Below, in pieces: positions 8,625 to 18,443 of a stretch of 64,000 bases of DNA. Within the stretch, counting starts at the first letter, position 1. Every line of letters starts with the position of its first letter. The notes beneath the pieces were generated by a model that saw nothing but the letters and a program-made list of their open reading frames with translations, was not told where the DNA came from and ran no database searches. Source of the DNA: Solirubrobacter deserti. GTDB lineage: Bacteria > Actinomycetota > Thermoleophilia > Solirubrobacterales > Solirubrobacteraceae. The position numbers and the translations under genes were made by a program. The stretch covers positions 682,001 through 746,000 of the forward strand of contig NZ_QPKJ02000004.1 of assembly GCF_003344625.1 (NCBI RefSeq), given 5' to 3'.

Positions 8625-9278
8625 ATGACCTCTCCGAAATCCACCGGGCGCCTCGTCGGGGTGCTCTTCGCCCTCACGTTCGTCACCGGGATCGCCGCCG
8701 TCGTGCTCTACACGGACGACCCGCGCGGGGTGTCGGACACCCGCCTCGCGTTCGGCGCCGTGATCGAGGTGCTGCTGATCGCGGCCAACCTCGGCACCGC
8801 GCTGGCGCTGTTCCCGCTGCTGCGCCGCCGGCAGGAGGCGCTGGCGCTGAGCTACGTCGCGGCGCGCGTGGTCGAGTGCACGTTCATCGCGGTCGGGCTG
8901 CTCGCGCTGCTCGCGATGACCGACGCGCGCGGGGACGGCGCGGTCGCCGACGCGCTGGTCGCGATCAAGGACTGGACGTTCCTGCTCGGCCCGAACTTCG
9001 TCGTCGGCCTCGGCAACGGCCTGCTGCTCGGAGTCCTGCTCTATCGCTCCGGCCTCGTGCCGCGGCAGATGGCGCTGGTCGGCATCTTCGGCGGCCCCGT
9101 CCTCACGCTCGCGGCCGCGGCGACCGTCGTCGGCGTGTTCGACAGCATGCCGTCGATCGCGGCCGCGCCCGAGATCGTGTGGGAGGGCTTCCTGGCGATC
9201 TACCTGACCGTCAACGGCTTCAAGGCCGCTGCGGTCGCGAGCGACCGGGCTCCGATGGTCCCGGCCGTCGCCGTCTAG
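8625..9278 (+). CDS. DUF4386 family membrane protein
   Basis: 217 residues with six hydrophobic helices (first at about 10-28, last at about 185-205), matching the size and pattern of the DUF4386 family of bacterial integral membrane proteins of unknown function. An AGGAG SD lies 5 bases upstream of the ATG. Expression is probably controlled by the divergent TetR regulator through the palindromes in its promoter, which suggests an inducible response to a small molecule. The 3' end overlaps the convergent acidic protein gene by four bases. No enzymatic motif is visible. Confidence 0.8.
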   Translation: MTSPKSTGRLVGVLFALTFVTGIAAVVLYTDDPRGVSDTRLAFGAVIEVLLIAANLGTALALFPLLRRRQEALALSYVAARVVECTFIAVGLLALLAMTDARGDGAVADALVAIKDWTFLLGPNFVVGLGNGLLLGVLLYRSGLVPRQMALVGIFGGPVLTLAAAATVVGVFDSMPSIAAAPEIVWEGFLAIYLTVNGFKAAAVASDRAPMVPAVAV

Positions 9279-9589
9279 TACTCGTCGTCGTCCGGATCGG
9301 GCTCGAGGTCGTCTTCCTCGTCGACCTCGTCCTCGTCCGGATCCTCGCGGGCGGAGGATCGGGCGCGACGGGTCTCGAACGCCTCGACGATCTCGTCGCG
9401 CTTGTGTTCATCGATGGCCGGGTCGTCACCGAGGAGAATCCACTCGGCGCCGTCCTCTTCTTCCTCGAGCAGCTCGAGGTCGACATGAGCCGAGTCGTCC
9501 ACGATCAGGACGATCTCGGTCTCCGGGTTGAAGTAGGTCCCCGGGCGGGTGAGGAGCTCATCCACGTCGAAGCGGCGCAGGGCTGGCAT
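9275..9589 (-). CDS. Small acidic protein, function unknown
   Basis: 104 residues. The first 50 (LRRFDVDELLTRPGTYFNPETEIVLIVDDS) form what looks like a small beta-rich domain; the remainder is extremely acidic, ending in a Asp/Glu run (DEDEVDEEDDLEPDPDDDEY). No family is recognised. It is read in the same direction as the single-helix protein at 9600-9890, with a 10-base gap, and could form an operon with it. Codon usage is like its neighbours, supporting a real gene. Confidence 0.6.
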   Translation of the reverse strand: MPALRRFDVDELLTRPGTYFNPETEIVLIVDDSAHVDLELLEEEEDGAEWILLGDDPAIDEHKRDEIVEAFETRRARSSAREDPDEDEVDEEDDLEPDPDDDEY

Positions 9590-9599
9590 GCGCGGGAGG

Positions 9600-9890
9600 C
9601 TACCCGTCTCGGCGATCTAGGCGCAGCTCGACCTCGGCCTCGACGTCCAGCGGCGGCTGGCCGCGCGCGATCCGGCGCTCGTTGGCGGCTTCCACGAAAG
9701 CCCGGACTTCGGCGCGTAGGTCGTTCGTCGACCGCTCCGCCTCGTGGTCGAACGTGATGTCCGAGCGTCCGATCTGGTCGTAGGTGCCGCGCGCGGTGAA
9801 CGCCAGCGCGACGGCGACCACCCCGGCGAGGAGGACGACGGCCACGGTCACGATCGGCAGCAGATCCTGCACGAAGGTCGATTGTGCCAA
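9600..9890 (-). CDS. Small single-pass membrane protein, function unknown
   Basis: 96 residues. One transmembrane helix at about residues 10-30 (LLPIVTVAVVLLAGVVAVALAF) follows a short N-terminus, and a charged, mainly helical cytoplasmic or periplasmic tail follows (EVRAFVEAANERRIARGQPPLDVEAEVELRLD). Not assigned to a family. It is divergent from the acyl-CoA dehydrogenase gene, whose promoter and palindrome occupy the 72-base gap. Confidence 0.6.
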   Translation of the reverse strand: MAQSTFVQDLLPIVTVAVVLLAGVVAVALAFTARGTYDQIGRSDITFDHEAERSTNDLRAEVRAFVEAANERRIARGQPPLDVEAEVELRLDRRDG

Positions 9891-9921
9891 TCGCCTCCAG
9901 ACCGGCTAACCTAATCCCGTG

Positions 9922-9937
9922 TTGACTGACCAGTCAA
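9922..9937 (+). promoter_or_regulatory. Palindromic operator upstream of acyl-CoA dehydrogenase
   Basis: TTGACTG and CAGTCAA form 7-bp arms around a 2-base centre. It sits 25 bases before the ATG and just downstream of a possible -10 (TAACCT, 9907-9912). The shape resembles operators of TetR-type fatty-acid regulators (FadR/KstR-like), which act elsewhere on such genes; the binding protein is not in this window. Confidence 0.6.
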
Positions 9938-9962
9938 TCTGGACGCTTGGCAAGGAGTTCCG

Positions 9963-11129
9963 ATGGTCGATTTCACGCTGACCGACGAGCAGATCGCTCT
10001 CCGCGAGATGGCCCACGACTTCGCGGAGAAAGAGATCCGCCCGGTCGCCTGGGAGTTCGACAAGGACGGCACGTGGCCGGCCGCGATCCTCGAGAAGGCC
10101 TGGGAGCTCGGCCTGATGAACTCCCATGTCCCCGAGGAGTACGGCGGACCTGGCGTCTCCTACCTCGAGGGTTGTCTGATCGAGGAGGAACTGTGCTGGG
10201 GCTGCTCGGGCATCGGCACGTCGATCGGGGCCAACGGCCTGGCGACGGCGCCGCTCGCCCTCGGCGGGTCCGAGGCGCTCAAGCAGAAGTACTTCGGCAT
10301 GCTGACCGAGGAGCCGCTGTTCGCCTCGTTCTGCCTCACCGAGCCGGACGCCGGCTCAGACGTGTCGGGCATGCGCACGACCGCCACGCGCAAGGGCGAC
10401 AAGTGGGTGATCAACGGCTCCAAGTGCTTCATCACCAACGGCAGCCACGCGTCGTTCTTCACCGTCTACGCCAAGACGGACAAGGAGAAGGGCCACCGCG
10501 GCATCTCGGCGTTCATCGTCCCCAAGGACGACACGGTCACGGTGGACAAGAAGGAAGACAAGATGGGCCAGCGGGCGTCCGACACCGCGACCATCACCTT
10601 CAACGACACCGAGATCCCGCTCGATCACCTGATCGGCGAGGAGAACAAGGGCTTCAAGCTCGCGATGATGACCCTCGACCGCACACGCCCCGGCGTGGCG
10701 GCGATGGCCACCGGCATCTCCCGCGCCGCGTTCGAGTTCGCGACCAACTACTCCAAGGAGCGCGTCCAGTTCGGCGTGCCGATCGCGATGCACCAGGGCA
10801 TCCAGTTCATGATCGCCGACATGGCGACCAAGGTGCACCTGTCGCGTCTCGCCGCCTGGCACTCGGCCGTCCTGCTCGACCAGGGTCGCCGCAACACGCT
10901 CGAGTCCTCGCACGCCAAGCGCTTCGCGGCCGACTCCGCGATGGAGGTCACCACGGACGCCGTCCAGGTGTACGGCGGCTACGGCTTCATCAAGGACTAC
11001 CCGGTCGAGAAGCTGATGCGCGACGCGAAGATCATGCAGCTCTACGAAGGCACGTCGCAGATCCAGCGCCTGGTGATCGCGCGCGAGACGCTGCTCCCGC
11101 GCCGCATCGAAGAGCCGACCGCGGTCTAG
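9963..11129 (+). CDS. Acyl-CoA dehydrogenase
   Basis: 388 residues, the usual family length. It oxidises acyl-CoA to 2-enoyl-CoA with FAD, passing electrons to ETF, in beta-oxidation or branched-chain amino acid breakdown. Visible motifs are FCLTEPDAGSDVSGM (FAD/substrate loop), a central beta domain, and the C-terminal signature QVYGGYGFIKDYPVEKLMRD with catalytic-region LYEGTSQIQ. An AAGGAG SD lies 6 bases upstream of the ATG. A 16-bp palindrome in the leader suggests repression by a TetR-type regulator. The 3-hydroxyacyl-CoA dehydrogenase/enoyl-CoA hydratase fusion 1 kb downstream could catalyse the next two steps. Chain-length specificity is not readable. Confidence 0.92.
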   Translation: MVDFTLTDEQIALREMAHDFAEKEIRPVAWEFDKDGTWPAAILEKAWELGLMNSHVPEEYGGPGVSYLEGCLIEEELCWGCSGIGTSIGANGLATAPLALGGSEALKQKYFGMLTEEPLFASFCLTEPDAGSDVSGMRTTATRKGDKWVINGSKCFITNGSHASFFTVYAKTDKEKGHRGISAFIVPKDDTVTVDKKEDKMGQRASDTATITFNDTEIPLDHLIGEENKGFKLAMMTLDRTRPGVAAMATGISRAAFEFATNYSKERVQFGVPIAMHQGIQFMIADMATKVHLSRLAAWHSAVLLDQGRRNTLESSHAKRFAADSAMEVTTDAVQVYGGYGFIKDYPVEKLMRDAKIMQLYEGTSQIQRLVIARETLLPRRIEEPTAV

Positions 11130-11144
11130 TCCAGTAGCTCGAAC

Positions 11145-11741
11145 TCAGGCCACGACCGCGGCGGTCAGTCGCTGCGGTCGTGTGAGCACGGGCATGTCCT
11201 CGTGGTGGCGTCCCGCGCGCCGCGAGGCCAGGGTGAAGCGCTGGCGCAGGTCGGGATCGGGGACGCGGCGGTCCTCGATCGTCAGCGCCCGGCCGAGCCG
11301 GCGCTCGGCCGCCTCCGCCGTCCGCTCGGCCGCGCGGCGCGCCGCGACGACGGCTTCGGCCAACAGCGTCTCCATCAACGGCCCGGCCTCCGGATAGAGC
11401 AGCGCCGGACCCGCCAGCTCGTCCGCGCCGGCCTGGAGGGCGGCCGTGGCCAGCGCGCCGGCGTCCGCGATCGGCGCGATCGCGCTCACGGACCCGCTGG
11501 CCGCGCGGCGGCCGGTCATCTTGCCGGAACGGTCGTCGTATTCCTCGCCGACCTCCACGGCACCGGTCGCGACGTCCGCCGTGTCGAGAGCGGCGGTGAG
11601 CGCGGCCAGCCGGTCGGCGCAGCGGCCGAACGCGTTGCGCGCGTCGCGGTCGACGGCGTGCACGGTCAGCGTCCACAGCACGCGGTCCGGCTCGAGCTCG
11701 CCGCTCGCTTCGCCCAGGACGGTCAGGGTCATCCGCGTCAT
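11145..11741 (-). CDS. SIMPL (DUF541) domain protein
   Basis: 198 residues from the ATG at 11739-11741. The start TLTVLGEASGELEPDRVLWTLTVHA followed by long helices and paired beta strands matches the SIMPL/DUF541 family, whose members are often periplasmic or membrane-associated; here there is no signal peptide, so a cytoplasmic location is likely. The frame extends upstream over the divergent gene, but that part lacks family similarity, so a start at 11741 or 11732 is preferred. It is divergent from the SRPBCC gene with only about 10 bases between starts. Function unknown. Confidence 0.7.
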   Translation of the reverse strand: MTRMTLTVLGEASGELEPDRVLWTLTVHAVDRDARNAFGRCADRLAALTAALDTADVATGAVEVGEEYDDRSGKMTGRRAASGSVSAIAPIADAGALATAALQAGADELAGPALLYPEAGPLMETLLAEAVVAARRAAERTAEAAERRLGRALTIEDRRVPDPDLRQRFTLASRRAGRHHEDMPVLTRPQRLTAAVVA

Positions 11742-11751
11742 CCTGTCAGCC

Positions 11752-12189
11752 ATGAAGCCGGTGCGCGCCCAGTTCGTCGTGGAGGCGCCCGGCGTGGAGG
11801 CCGAGCAGCTGTGGCACGACCGGTCGCGCTGGGCGTCGTGGATCGACGGGTTCACGCACCTGGAAAAGCTCGAGGGCGAGTGGCCGCTGGAGGGCGCGCG
11901 GCGCGTGTACTCCTCGCGCGTGACGGGGCGGGCGCTCGTATCCGAGCGGGTGTTGCGCTACACCGCTGGCGACGGGCTCACGTTGATGGTCGAGGACGAG
12001 CGCACGACCGCCACGCAGCGCGTGCGCTTCGAGACCGACGGCGTGCGCACGCGGATCACGGTCGAGGTCGAGGCCGAGCCGAAGGAGAAGATGCCGCCCG
12101 GGCAGCGCTGGTGGTGGCGGCGCAAGCGCGGAGAATCGCTGCAGCGGACGCTTCAGCGCTTCTCCTACGAGCTGGCGGCCGAGCGCTAG
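11752..12189 (+). CDS. SRPBCC (START/Bet v1-like) family protein
   Basis: 145 residues. The pattern VEAPGVEAEQLWHDRSRWASWIDGF then ARRVYSSRVTGRALVSERVLRY and a C-terminal helix (SLQRTLQRFSYELAA) is the helix-grip fold of SRPBCC/polyketide-cyclase-type proteins that bind hydrophobic ligands. The ATG at 11752 starts directly before the first beta strand; longer versions of the frame run through the neighbouring SIMPL gene and are shadow. Followed after 10 bases by the fatty-acid oxidation fusion gene. Ligand unknown. Confidence 0.75.
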   Translation: MKPVRAQFVVEAPGVEAEQLWHDRSRWASWIDGFTHLEKLEGEWPLEGARRVYSSRVTGRALVSERVLRYTAGDGLTLMVEDERTTATQRVRFETDGVRTRITVEVEAEPKEKMPPGQRWWWRRKRGESLQRTLQRFSYELAAER

Positions 12190-12192
12190 GGT
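12187..12192 (+). promoter_or_regulatory. Candidate -10 box of leaderless promoter (beta-oxidation fusion)
   Basis: TAGGGT, whose TAG is also the stop codon of the upstream SRPBCC gene, ends 7 bases before the ATG at 12200. No SD is present. Confidence 0.4.
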
Positions 12193-12199
12193 CGAGGCC

Positions 12200-13662
<1,463 letters not shown>

Positions 13663-13666
<4 letters not shown>

Positions 13667-14409
13667 CCGGCGCCGAGCGCCTGGCGGAGCTGATTCGGAC
13701 CAGCGGCCCGGTCGTCGTGCTCACGGGCGCCGGCGTCTCCGTGCCGTCCGGCATCCCGGACTTCCGGACGCCGATGACCGGCATCTGGGAGAACGTCGAC
13801 CCGATGGAGGTCGCGCACATCTCCGTCTGGCGCCGCGATCCTGCACGGTTCTGGTCCTTCTACGGTCAGCGCTTCGCGGCCCTCGAAGGCAAGGCGCCCA
13901 ACGGCGCCCACCGCGCGATCGTCGAGCTCGAGCGGCGCGGGCTGGTGACCGGCGTGATCACGCAGAACATCGACGGCCTCCACGCCCGCGCGGGCACCGA
14001 GGACCCGATCGAGGTCCACGGCTCCATCCGCACCGCCTCCTGCCTGCGCTGCGGCGCCTCCTACCCGCTCCAGGAGACGCGCCGGCGGCTCGGCGAGGAG
14101 GCCGACGGCGTCCCGCGTTGCGACTGCGGCGCGCCGCTGAAGCCCGACGTCGTGCTGTTCGGCGAGCTGCTGCCCGAGGACGCGATCAACCGCGCGACCG
14201 CGCTCGCCGCGACCGCCGGCCTGATGCTCGCCATCGGTTCGTCGCTGGAGGTCCACCCGGTGGCCGGGCTGCCGCAGGACACGCTGCTCAACGGCGGCCA
14301 GCTGGCGCTCGTGACCATGGGCCCGACGCCGTACGACGCCCACGCCGCCGTCAAGCTCTCCGGCGACGTCGTCGAGGAGCTAGACGCCGTCCTCGCGGCC
14401 CTCGGCTGA
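13663..14409 (+). CDS. Sir2-family NAD-dependent protein deacylase
   Basis: 248 residues, GTG start overlapping the preceding TGA. Sirtuin motifs are in order: GAGVSVPSGIPDFR (NAD binding), TQNIDGLHARAG, the catalytic histidine in EVHGS, a zinc ribbon with CLRCG and CDCG, then PDVVLFGE and IGSSLEVHPVAG. It removes acyl groups from lysines using NAD+. The overlap with the beta-oxidation fusion gene suggests co-expression, and sirtuins are known to deacylate acyl-CoA-using enzymes, so control of these enzymes is a reasonable inference. The 3' end overlaps the convergent coiled-coil gene by 30 bases. Confidence 0.92.
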
Positions 14410-15219
14410 GTAGATCGCGCGGGCCCGCAGCGCCGCTTCAAGCGTCTCGAGCGCGCGCGTCAGCGCTGGGAGCGTCTCGGGCTCGAGCCGGCCCTCCCGC
14501 GCCGCAGCCGCCGCTGCGGCGACTATGTCGGCGCAACCCTCAAGCTCAACTAGACGCTGAGCAAGGTCGCCGAAGGACCCCCAGGCCGCGAGCTCGGCGC
14601 GGGCGGTGGCGAGCGCGGCCTCCAGCTGGATCGCCGCCTCGCGAGCGCGCGAGCGGTCGAGGTCGAGCCGGGCGCGCAACGTCAGCTCCTCGCTCGCCAG
14701 GATCGCGTCACGGGCCGACAGCAGCGCGACCAGGCGGTCGGTCCGGCGCTGCTCGGCGCGGCGCTCCTGAGGCGAGACGGTCAGCGGCGGGAGCTCACGC
14801 GCCTCGGTCCACTCGCCCTCGGCCACCTGCTCGCCGCTGCCGTAGCCGATGCGCGTCCGCCACGCGCGGGCGACGTCCACATCGGCGAGCAGCGGGTCCG
14901 CGGACGCGACGCGGAACGCCGCCACGAGGCGGTCGAGAACGGCGGTGAAGCCGGGCGTGACGTCGGCGGTACGCAACCACTCGCCGGCGGTCGCGTCGTC
15001 GGTGAGCGGCTCCGCGTCGATGATCGTGATGCGCGTCACCGGGACGGTGTCGCGCGGCTCACGGCGCCGGACGCGGCGCGGGGCGACGCCCTCTCCGATC
15101 ACCACGACCGACTGCGCGTCGTCCCCGGCGTAGCGGCGGACGACGTAGCGGCCGGGCGGCGGGCCGAGCCGGCCCGGAAGCTCCCATTGGACGAAGCGGA
15201 AGCGCTGCTCGGACGTCAG
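14380..15219 (-). CDS. Coiled-coil protein downstream of peptidoglycan hydrolase; start uncertain
   Basis: About 279 residues if begun at a CTG (15217-15219) that overlaps the stop of the hydrolase gene (CTGA). The N-terminal part (RFRFVQWELPGRLGPPPGRYVVRRY) is beta-rich, the middle (VTRITIIDAEPLTDDATAGEWL) mixed, and the C-terminal 140 residues (PQERRAEQRRTDRLVALLSARDAI onward) a long Arg/Ala-rich coiled coil. No family is recognised. Canonical starts in frame are GTG at 15321, which overlaps the hydrolase by 106 bases through low-complexity sequence, or GTG at 15105/15102, which removes the beta region. Translational coupling to the hydrolase is likely. Confidence 0.5.
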   Translation of the reverse strand: MTSEQRFRFVQWELPGRLGPPPGRYVVRRYAGDDAQSVVVIGEGVAPRRVRRREPRDTVPVTRITIIDAEPLTDDATAGEWLRTADVTPGFTAVLDRLVAAFRVASADPLLADVDVARAWRTRIGYGSGEQVAEGEWTEARELPPLTVSPQERRAEQRRTDRLVALLSARDAILASEELTLRARLDLDRSRAREAAIQLEAALATARAELAAWGSFGDLAQRLVELEGCADIVAAAAAAAREGRLEPETLPALTRALETLEAALRARAIYSAEGREDGV

Positions 15220-17690
15220 TCGGTGCCGGTCGGGTCGGTGACGCGCAGCGCGGACTTCGACGGGTTCAGCGGGACGATCGGGTTGTCGATCTCGCCCAGA
15301 CGCTGGATCAGGCGGTCCCACTGATCGGGCTTGAGGACCGCGGACAGCTGCTCGGACGCCTCGGCGTTCTCGCCGTACTGCGGCTTGAAGCCGACGTGGA
15401 TGTGATCGTCGTGATCGCCCATCGCCAGCGTGTTGTCCGCGCCCTTGAACTTCATCAGCGAGATGATCTGGTCGGGCTTCATGTTGCCCTGCAGCGTGAG
15501 CAGCGACTGGATGACCTGCTCGGTGATCGAGCCCTTGCCCTGCGTGGAGGGCGAGATGATCTCGCCGTTGACGGCCGCGATGTCCACCGCGCTGCCGACC
15601 GAGTGCTGGGAGACGTTGCCCGACGCGGTCAGGTAGGAGTGGCCGCACTGCAGGGACGAGATCGTCGGGTTGAAGCCGTTGGCGACCAGGAACTCGAGCA
15701 TCGCGAGCACGCGGCGGTCGATCTGGCCGGCCTGGATGTCCTGCCGGCCGCAGCCGTAGATCTCGATGCGCGGGTTGTTCAGGACGCGCTGGATCAGCGT
15801 GTCCTTGTCCATCAGCAGGATCTGGCCGACGGTCGCGGCGGCGTCGGCGGCGACGAACGGGTTCGCGCCCTGCGCGCGGTAGATCGCGGTCGACTCGAGC
15901 AGCTTCCAACCGTCGAGGATCGGCTTCGGGTCGATGCGCGGGGCGCCGGAGCCGGCGGGGCGGACCTCGAAGCGCACGTGCGGGTGCTTCTTCGAGGACG
16001 CGGTGCCGATGCGGCCGAGCACCGTGCCGGCCGGGACCTGCGAGCCCTCGCGCAGCTTCTTGATGACGATCTGGTCGCGCGCGAGGCCGAGCGCCAGGCC
16101 GGGGGTGAGCGCGCCGTCGACGCGGCCCGTGCGCAGGAACTCCTGCTGGGCGCCGCCGGCGGCGGCCGCGTTGGCGCGCTTCGGGTTCGCGAACAGGCGC
16201 TGCTTGACCGGCACGCCGGCCGCGGCCGCGGCCGCGGTCGTCGCCGGCGTGGCGTCCGGCGTCGCCTCGACCGTGGTCGACTTGGGCGCGGGACGGTCGG
16301 TGCTGGACGCGGCGCGCGTCGGCTTCTTGTCCTTGGGCGCCTCGGCGACCATGCGCTTGACCTCGGCCGGGTCGACCTTCTGCGGCTTGGGCGCGGCGTA
16401 CTGCTGCGAGATCTTCGCGAGGCGGCCGTAGGTGTACGTGTTGCCGTACGCGTCCTGCACGCGGATGAAGCGGCCGAGGCGCTCGCTGACGCCGATCTTG
16501 GTCACCTTCACGTCGCTGACCGCGATCACGGGCGCACCCGCGTCCGCGTAGACCGACACGCCGGTGCGGTTGGCGTCGCCCTCGACCGTCAGGTTCTTGG
16601 CCTTCTTACGCTTGCCGCTCAGGTCGCGCGTGGACACCTCGTCGGCGTAGGTGGCCTTGGCGGCGACCGGGAAGCGGCCCTCGGTGAGGCCGGTCAGCGA
16701 CGACACCAGGCTCGTCGGCATGCCGCCGATCACCTGGGCGCGCATGATCACCGAGTCCACGTACCAGTCGGCGTGGTTGTAGGCCCAGATCGCGGCGCGC
16801 AGGTCCTTGTCGGCACCGGCGGCCTTCAGGTAGCGCGCAGCGGAGAAGATCGCGTCGACCGGGTTGTACGGGTCGGCGAGGCCGTCCTTGTTGCCGTCCA
16901 CGCCGTAGGCCTTCCACGTCGCGGGCATGAACTGCATCCAGCCCTGCGCGCCGGCGCTCGAGGTGACGTTGTTGAGCCGGCCGTAGTTGGTCTCGATCTC
17001 GTTGATCGCGGCCAGGATCTCCCAGCGGATGCCGTACTCGGTGCCCGCCGCCTGGTAGATCGGCAACAGGAACGGCGGGATCTTGAACCGGTCGATGAAG
17101 AAGTTCGGGACGCCGGCCTTCGCGGGGCCGGGCTCGGCCAGCGAGAACGTCGGATCGTCCTGCGAGGGCGGGTCGACCTGCGAGTCCGGGACGGGTGTCG
17201 GCGTGGGGGTCGGCGTCGCGACCTTGCCCGTCAGCGACTCGGTGTTGGCGTCGCCCGAGGCCTTGTTGGCGTTCTCCTGCTCCTCGGCGGCCTGCTGCGT
17301 GTCCTCGGTGACCGGGTCCTCGGCGGGCTTGTCCTTGGAGTCCTTCTTGGACTCGGTCTTGCCCTTCTTGGAGCCCGGCGTGGCGCTCGGGGTCGGGGTG
17401 GGCGTCGCGGTCGCCGTCGGCTGGACGGTCGGGGACGCCGTGGCGGTCGGCGTCGGCGTGCTGTCGGTCGACCCGAGATCCACGATCGAGGCGATCGGGG
17501 CCGGCAGGCCCGGGATCTGCAGCTGGTCGAGCGGCGTGCCCGGCGGGATGTCCACCGTGATCGTGAGCTGCTGACCGTTCGTCAGGGTCACGCGCACGTA
17601 GTGCGTCTGGGCGTTCGCGTTCGTCACGAAGATGCCCGCATAGAAAGCGGACGCGGCGAGCGCGATGGCGATCGGTCGGCGTGAGGTCAT
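15216..17690 (-). CDS. Multidomain peptidoglycan hydrolase: lytic transglycosylase, degenerate M23, M15-like
   Basis: 824 residues from the ATG at 17688-17690. A signal peptide (RRPIAIALAASAFYAGIF, cut near NANAQ) precedes a TP-repeat linker. At about 190-320 is an SLT domain with the catalytic-Glu region INEIETNYGRLNN and GAQGWMQFMPATW. Two halves of an M23-like fold follow (VSVYADAGAPVIAVSD and KKHPHVRFEVRP), separated by about 110 Ala/Lys-rich residues and lacking the usual first zinc His. At about 640-785 is an M15-like carboxypeptidase region with QHSVGSAVDIAAV and HIHVGF. It should cleave both glycan and peptide of the wall outside the membrane. A frame extension to a TTG at 17732 is less likely. 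Confidence 0.8.
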   Translation of the reverse strand: MTSRRPIAIALAASAFYAGIFVTNANAQTHYVRVTLTNGQQLTITVDIPPGTPLDQLQIPGLPAPIASIVDLGSTDSTPTPTATASPTVQPTATATPTPTPSATPGSKKGKTESKKDSKDKPAEDPVTEDTQQAAEEQENANKASGDANTESLTGKVATPTPTPTPVPDSQVDPPSQDDPTFSLAEPGPAKAGVPNFFIDRFKIPPFLLPIYQAAGTEYGIRWEILAAINEIETNYGRLNNVTSSAGAQGWMQFMPATWKAYGVDGNKDGLADPYNPVDAIFSAARYLKAAGADKDLRAAIWAYNHADWYVDSVIMRAQVIGGMPTSLVSSLTGLTEGRFPVAAKATYADEVSTRDLSGKRKKAKNLTVEGDANRTGVSVYADAGAPVIAVSDVKVTKIGVSERLGRFIRVQDAYGNTYTYGRLAKISQQYAAPKPQKVDPAEVKRMVAEAPKDKKPTRAASSTDRPAPKSTTVEATPDATPATTAAAAAAGVPVKQRLFANPKRANAAAAGGAQQEFLRTGRVDGALTPGLALGLARDQIVIKKLREGSQVPAGTVLGRIGTASSKKHPHVRFEVRPAGSGAPRIDPKPILDGWKLLESTAIYRAQGANPFVAADAAATVGQILLMDKDTLIQRVLNNPRIEIYGCGRQDIQAGQIDRRVLAMLEFLVANGFNPTISSLQCGHSYLTASGNVSQHSVGSAVDIAAVNGEIISPSTQGKGSITEQVIQSLLTLQGNMKPDQIISLMKFKGADNTLAMGDHDDHIHVGFKPQYGENAEASEQLSAVLKPDQWDRLIQRLGEIDNPIVPLNPSKSALRVTDPTGTD

Positions 17691-17765
17691 GAACCGGCTT
17701 CGGGAGGTTGGCCCTCCCGAGTTGTTGGGCAAGCTAGCGACAGCATCAGTGTGACTGCAACACTT

Positions 17766-17799
17766 GTGAACGTCACATCGTGACGGCTCTGACGTTCAC
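17766..17799 (-). promoter_or_regulatory. Nested inverted repeat upstream of the wall hydrolase
   Basis: GTGAACGTCA (17766-17775) pairs with TGACGTTCAC (17790-17799), and inside it GTCAC/GTGAC (17772-17776, 17780-17784) forms an alternative hairpin. It lies 76 bases upstream of the hydrolase ATG, in the 231-base gap shared with the divergent phasin-like gene. It could be an operator or RNA structure; no known riboswitch consensus was recognised. Confidence 0.5.
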
Positions 17800-17921
17800 G
17801 CGCCGCAGTTGAATTTGGTCTTTCGTACAGCTCAACCTGCAGTCGAGGTCGAGCTACCTCGTTCCTCGGCGCCTAAGCTACCGTCCGCTACATACAGGTT
17901 CGATAAGGAGTTGTGTACGCG

Positions 17922-18428
17922 ATGGCAGACGATGAGGGCGCCGGCCTCCGCGACCGGCTGTCCAAGCAGGGCGAGGAGGCGCTGGGCAAGCTCGCCTCCG
18001 ACCTGCTCGAGAACCCGCTGATCAACTCCGCGATCGGCCGCGCGTTCACCGCGCGCGAGAAGGCGGTGCAGGCCCAGGAAGCCGCCATGGGCGCGCTCAA
18101 CCTGCCGTCCGCGGCGGACATCGACCGGCTCACGCGCCGGCTGCGCACGGTCAGCAACCGGCTGGAGGGCATCGAGGAGGCGATCGATCGCCTGCAGGAA
18201 GGCGTCGACCGGCTCAGCGCCAAGTTGGGCTCCGACGCCGCGCTCGTGGACCGCCTGGCCGCGCTCGAGGGCCAGTTGGCCAAGCTCACGCACGACGTCT
18301 CGCACGTGTCAGACGCGATTGACGCGGTGCCGCCGCCCGTGCCGCGCGAGCAGGAGCGGCTGGCCGTCGACGAGACCCCGGCCCCGAGACCCGCGCGCAA
18401 GCGCGCGGCAGCGAAGAAGAAGTCCTAA
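17922..18428 (+). CDS. Phasin-like protein with basic AAKKK tail
   Basis: 168 residues. The motif LNLPSAADIDRLTRRLRTVSNRLEGIEEAIDRLQ is the heptad pattern (LPxxxDVxxLxxRLxxLxxRL) of polyhydroxyalkanoate granule-associated phasins and PhaE/PhaF-like proteins; the protein ends in a lysine/alanine tail (RKRAAAKKKS) as in DNA-binding PhaF. It may coat granules or lipid bodies and tether them to DNA. The frame extends to a GTG at 17913, but the AAGGAG at 17905-17910 is correctly spaced (11 bases) only for the ATG at 17922. TAAGCT at 17874-17879 is a possible -10. The next gene encodes a related protein. Confidence 0.65.
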   Translation: MADDEGAGLRDRLSKQGEEALGKLASDLLENPLINSAIGRAFTAREKAVQAQEAAMGALNLPSAADIDRLTRRLRTVSNRLEGIEEAIDRLQEGVDRLSAKLGSDAALVDRLAALEGQLAKLTHDVSHVSDAIDAVPPPVPREQERLAVDETPAPRPARKRAAAKKKS

Positions 18429-18443
18429 TAAGGTTCGCTCGTC

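Noticed and set aside
17700..17880. c-di-AMP (ydaO-type) riboswitch before the wall hydrolase
   Set aside because: Such switches occur before wall hydrolases, but I could not match the conserved core here; only generic hairpins.
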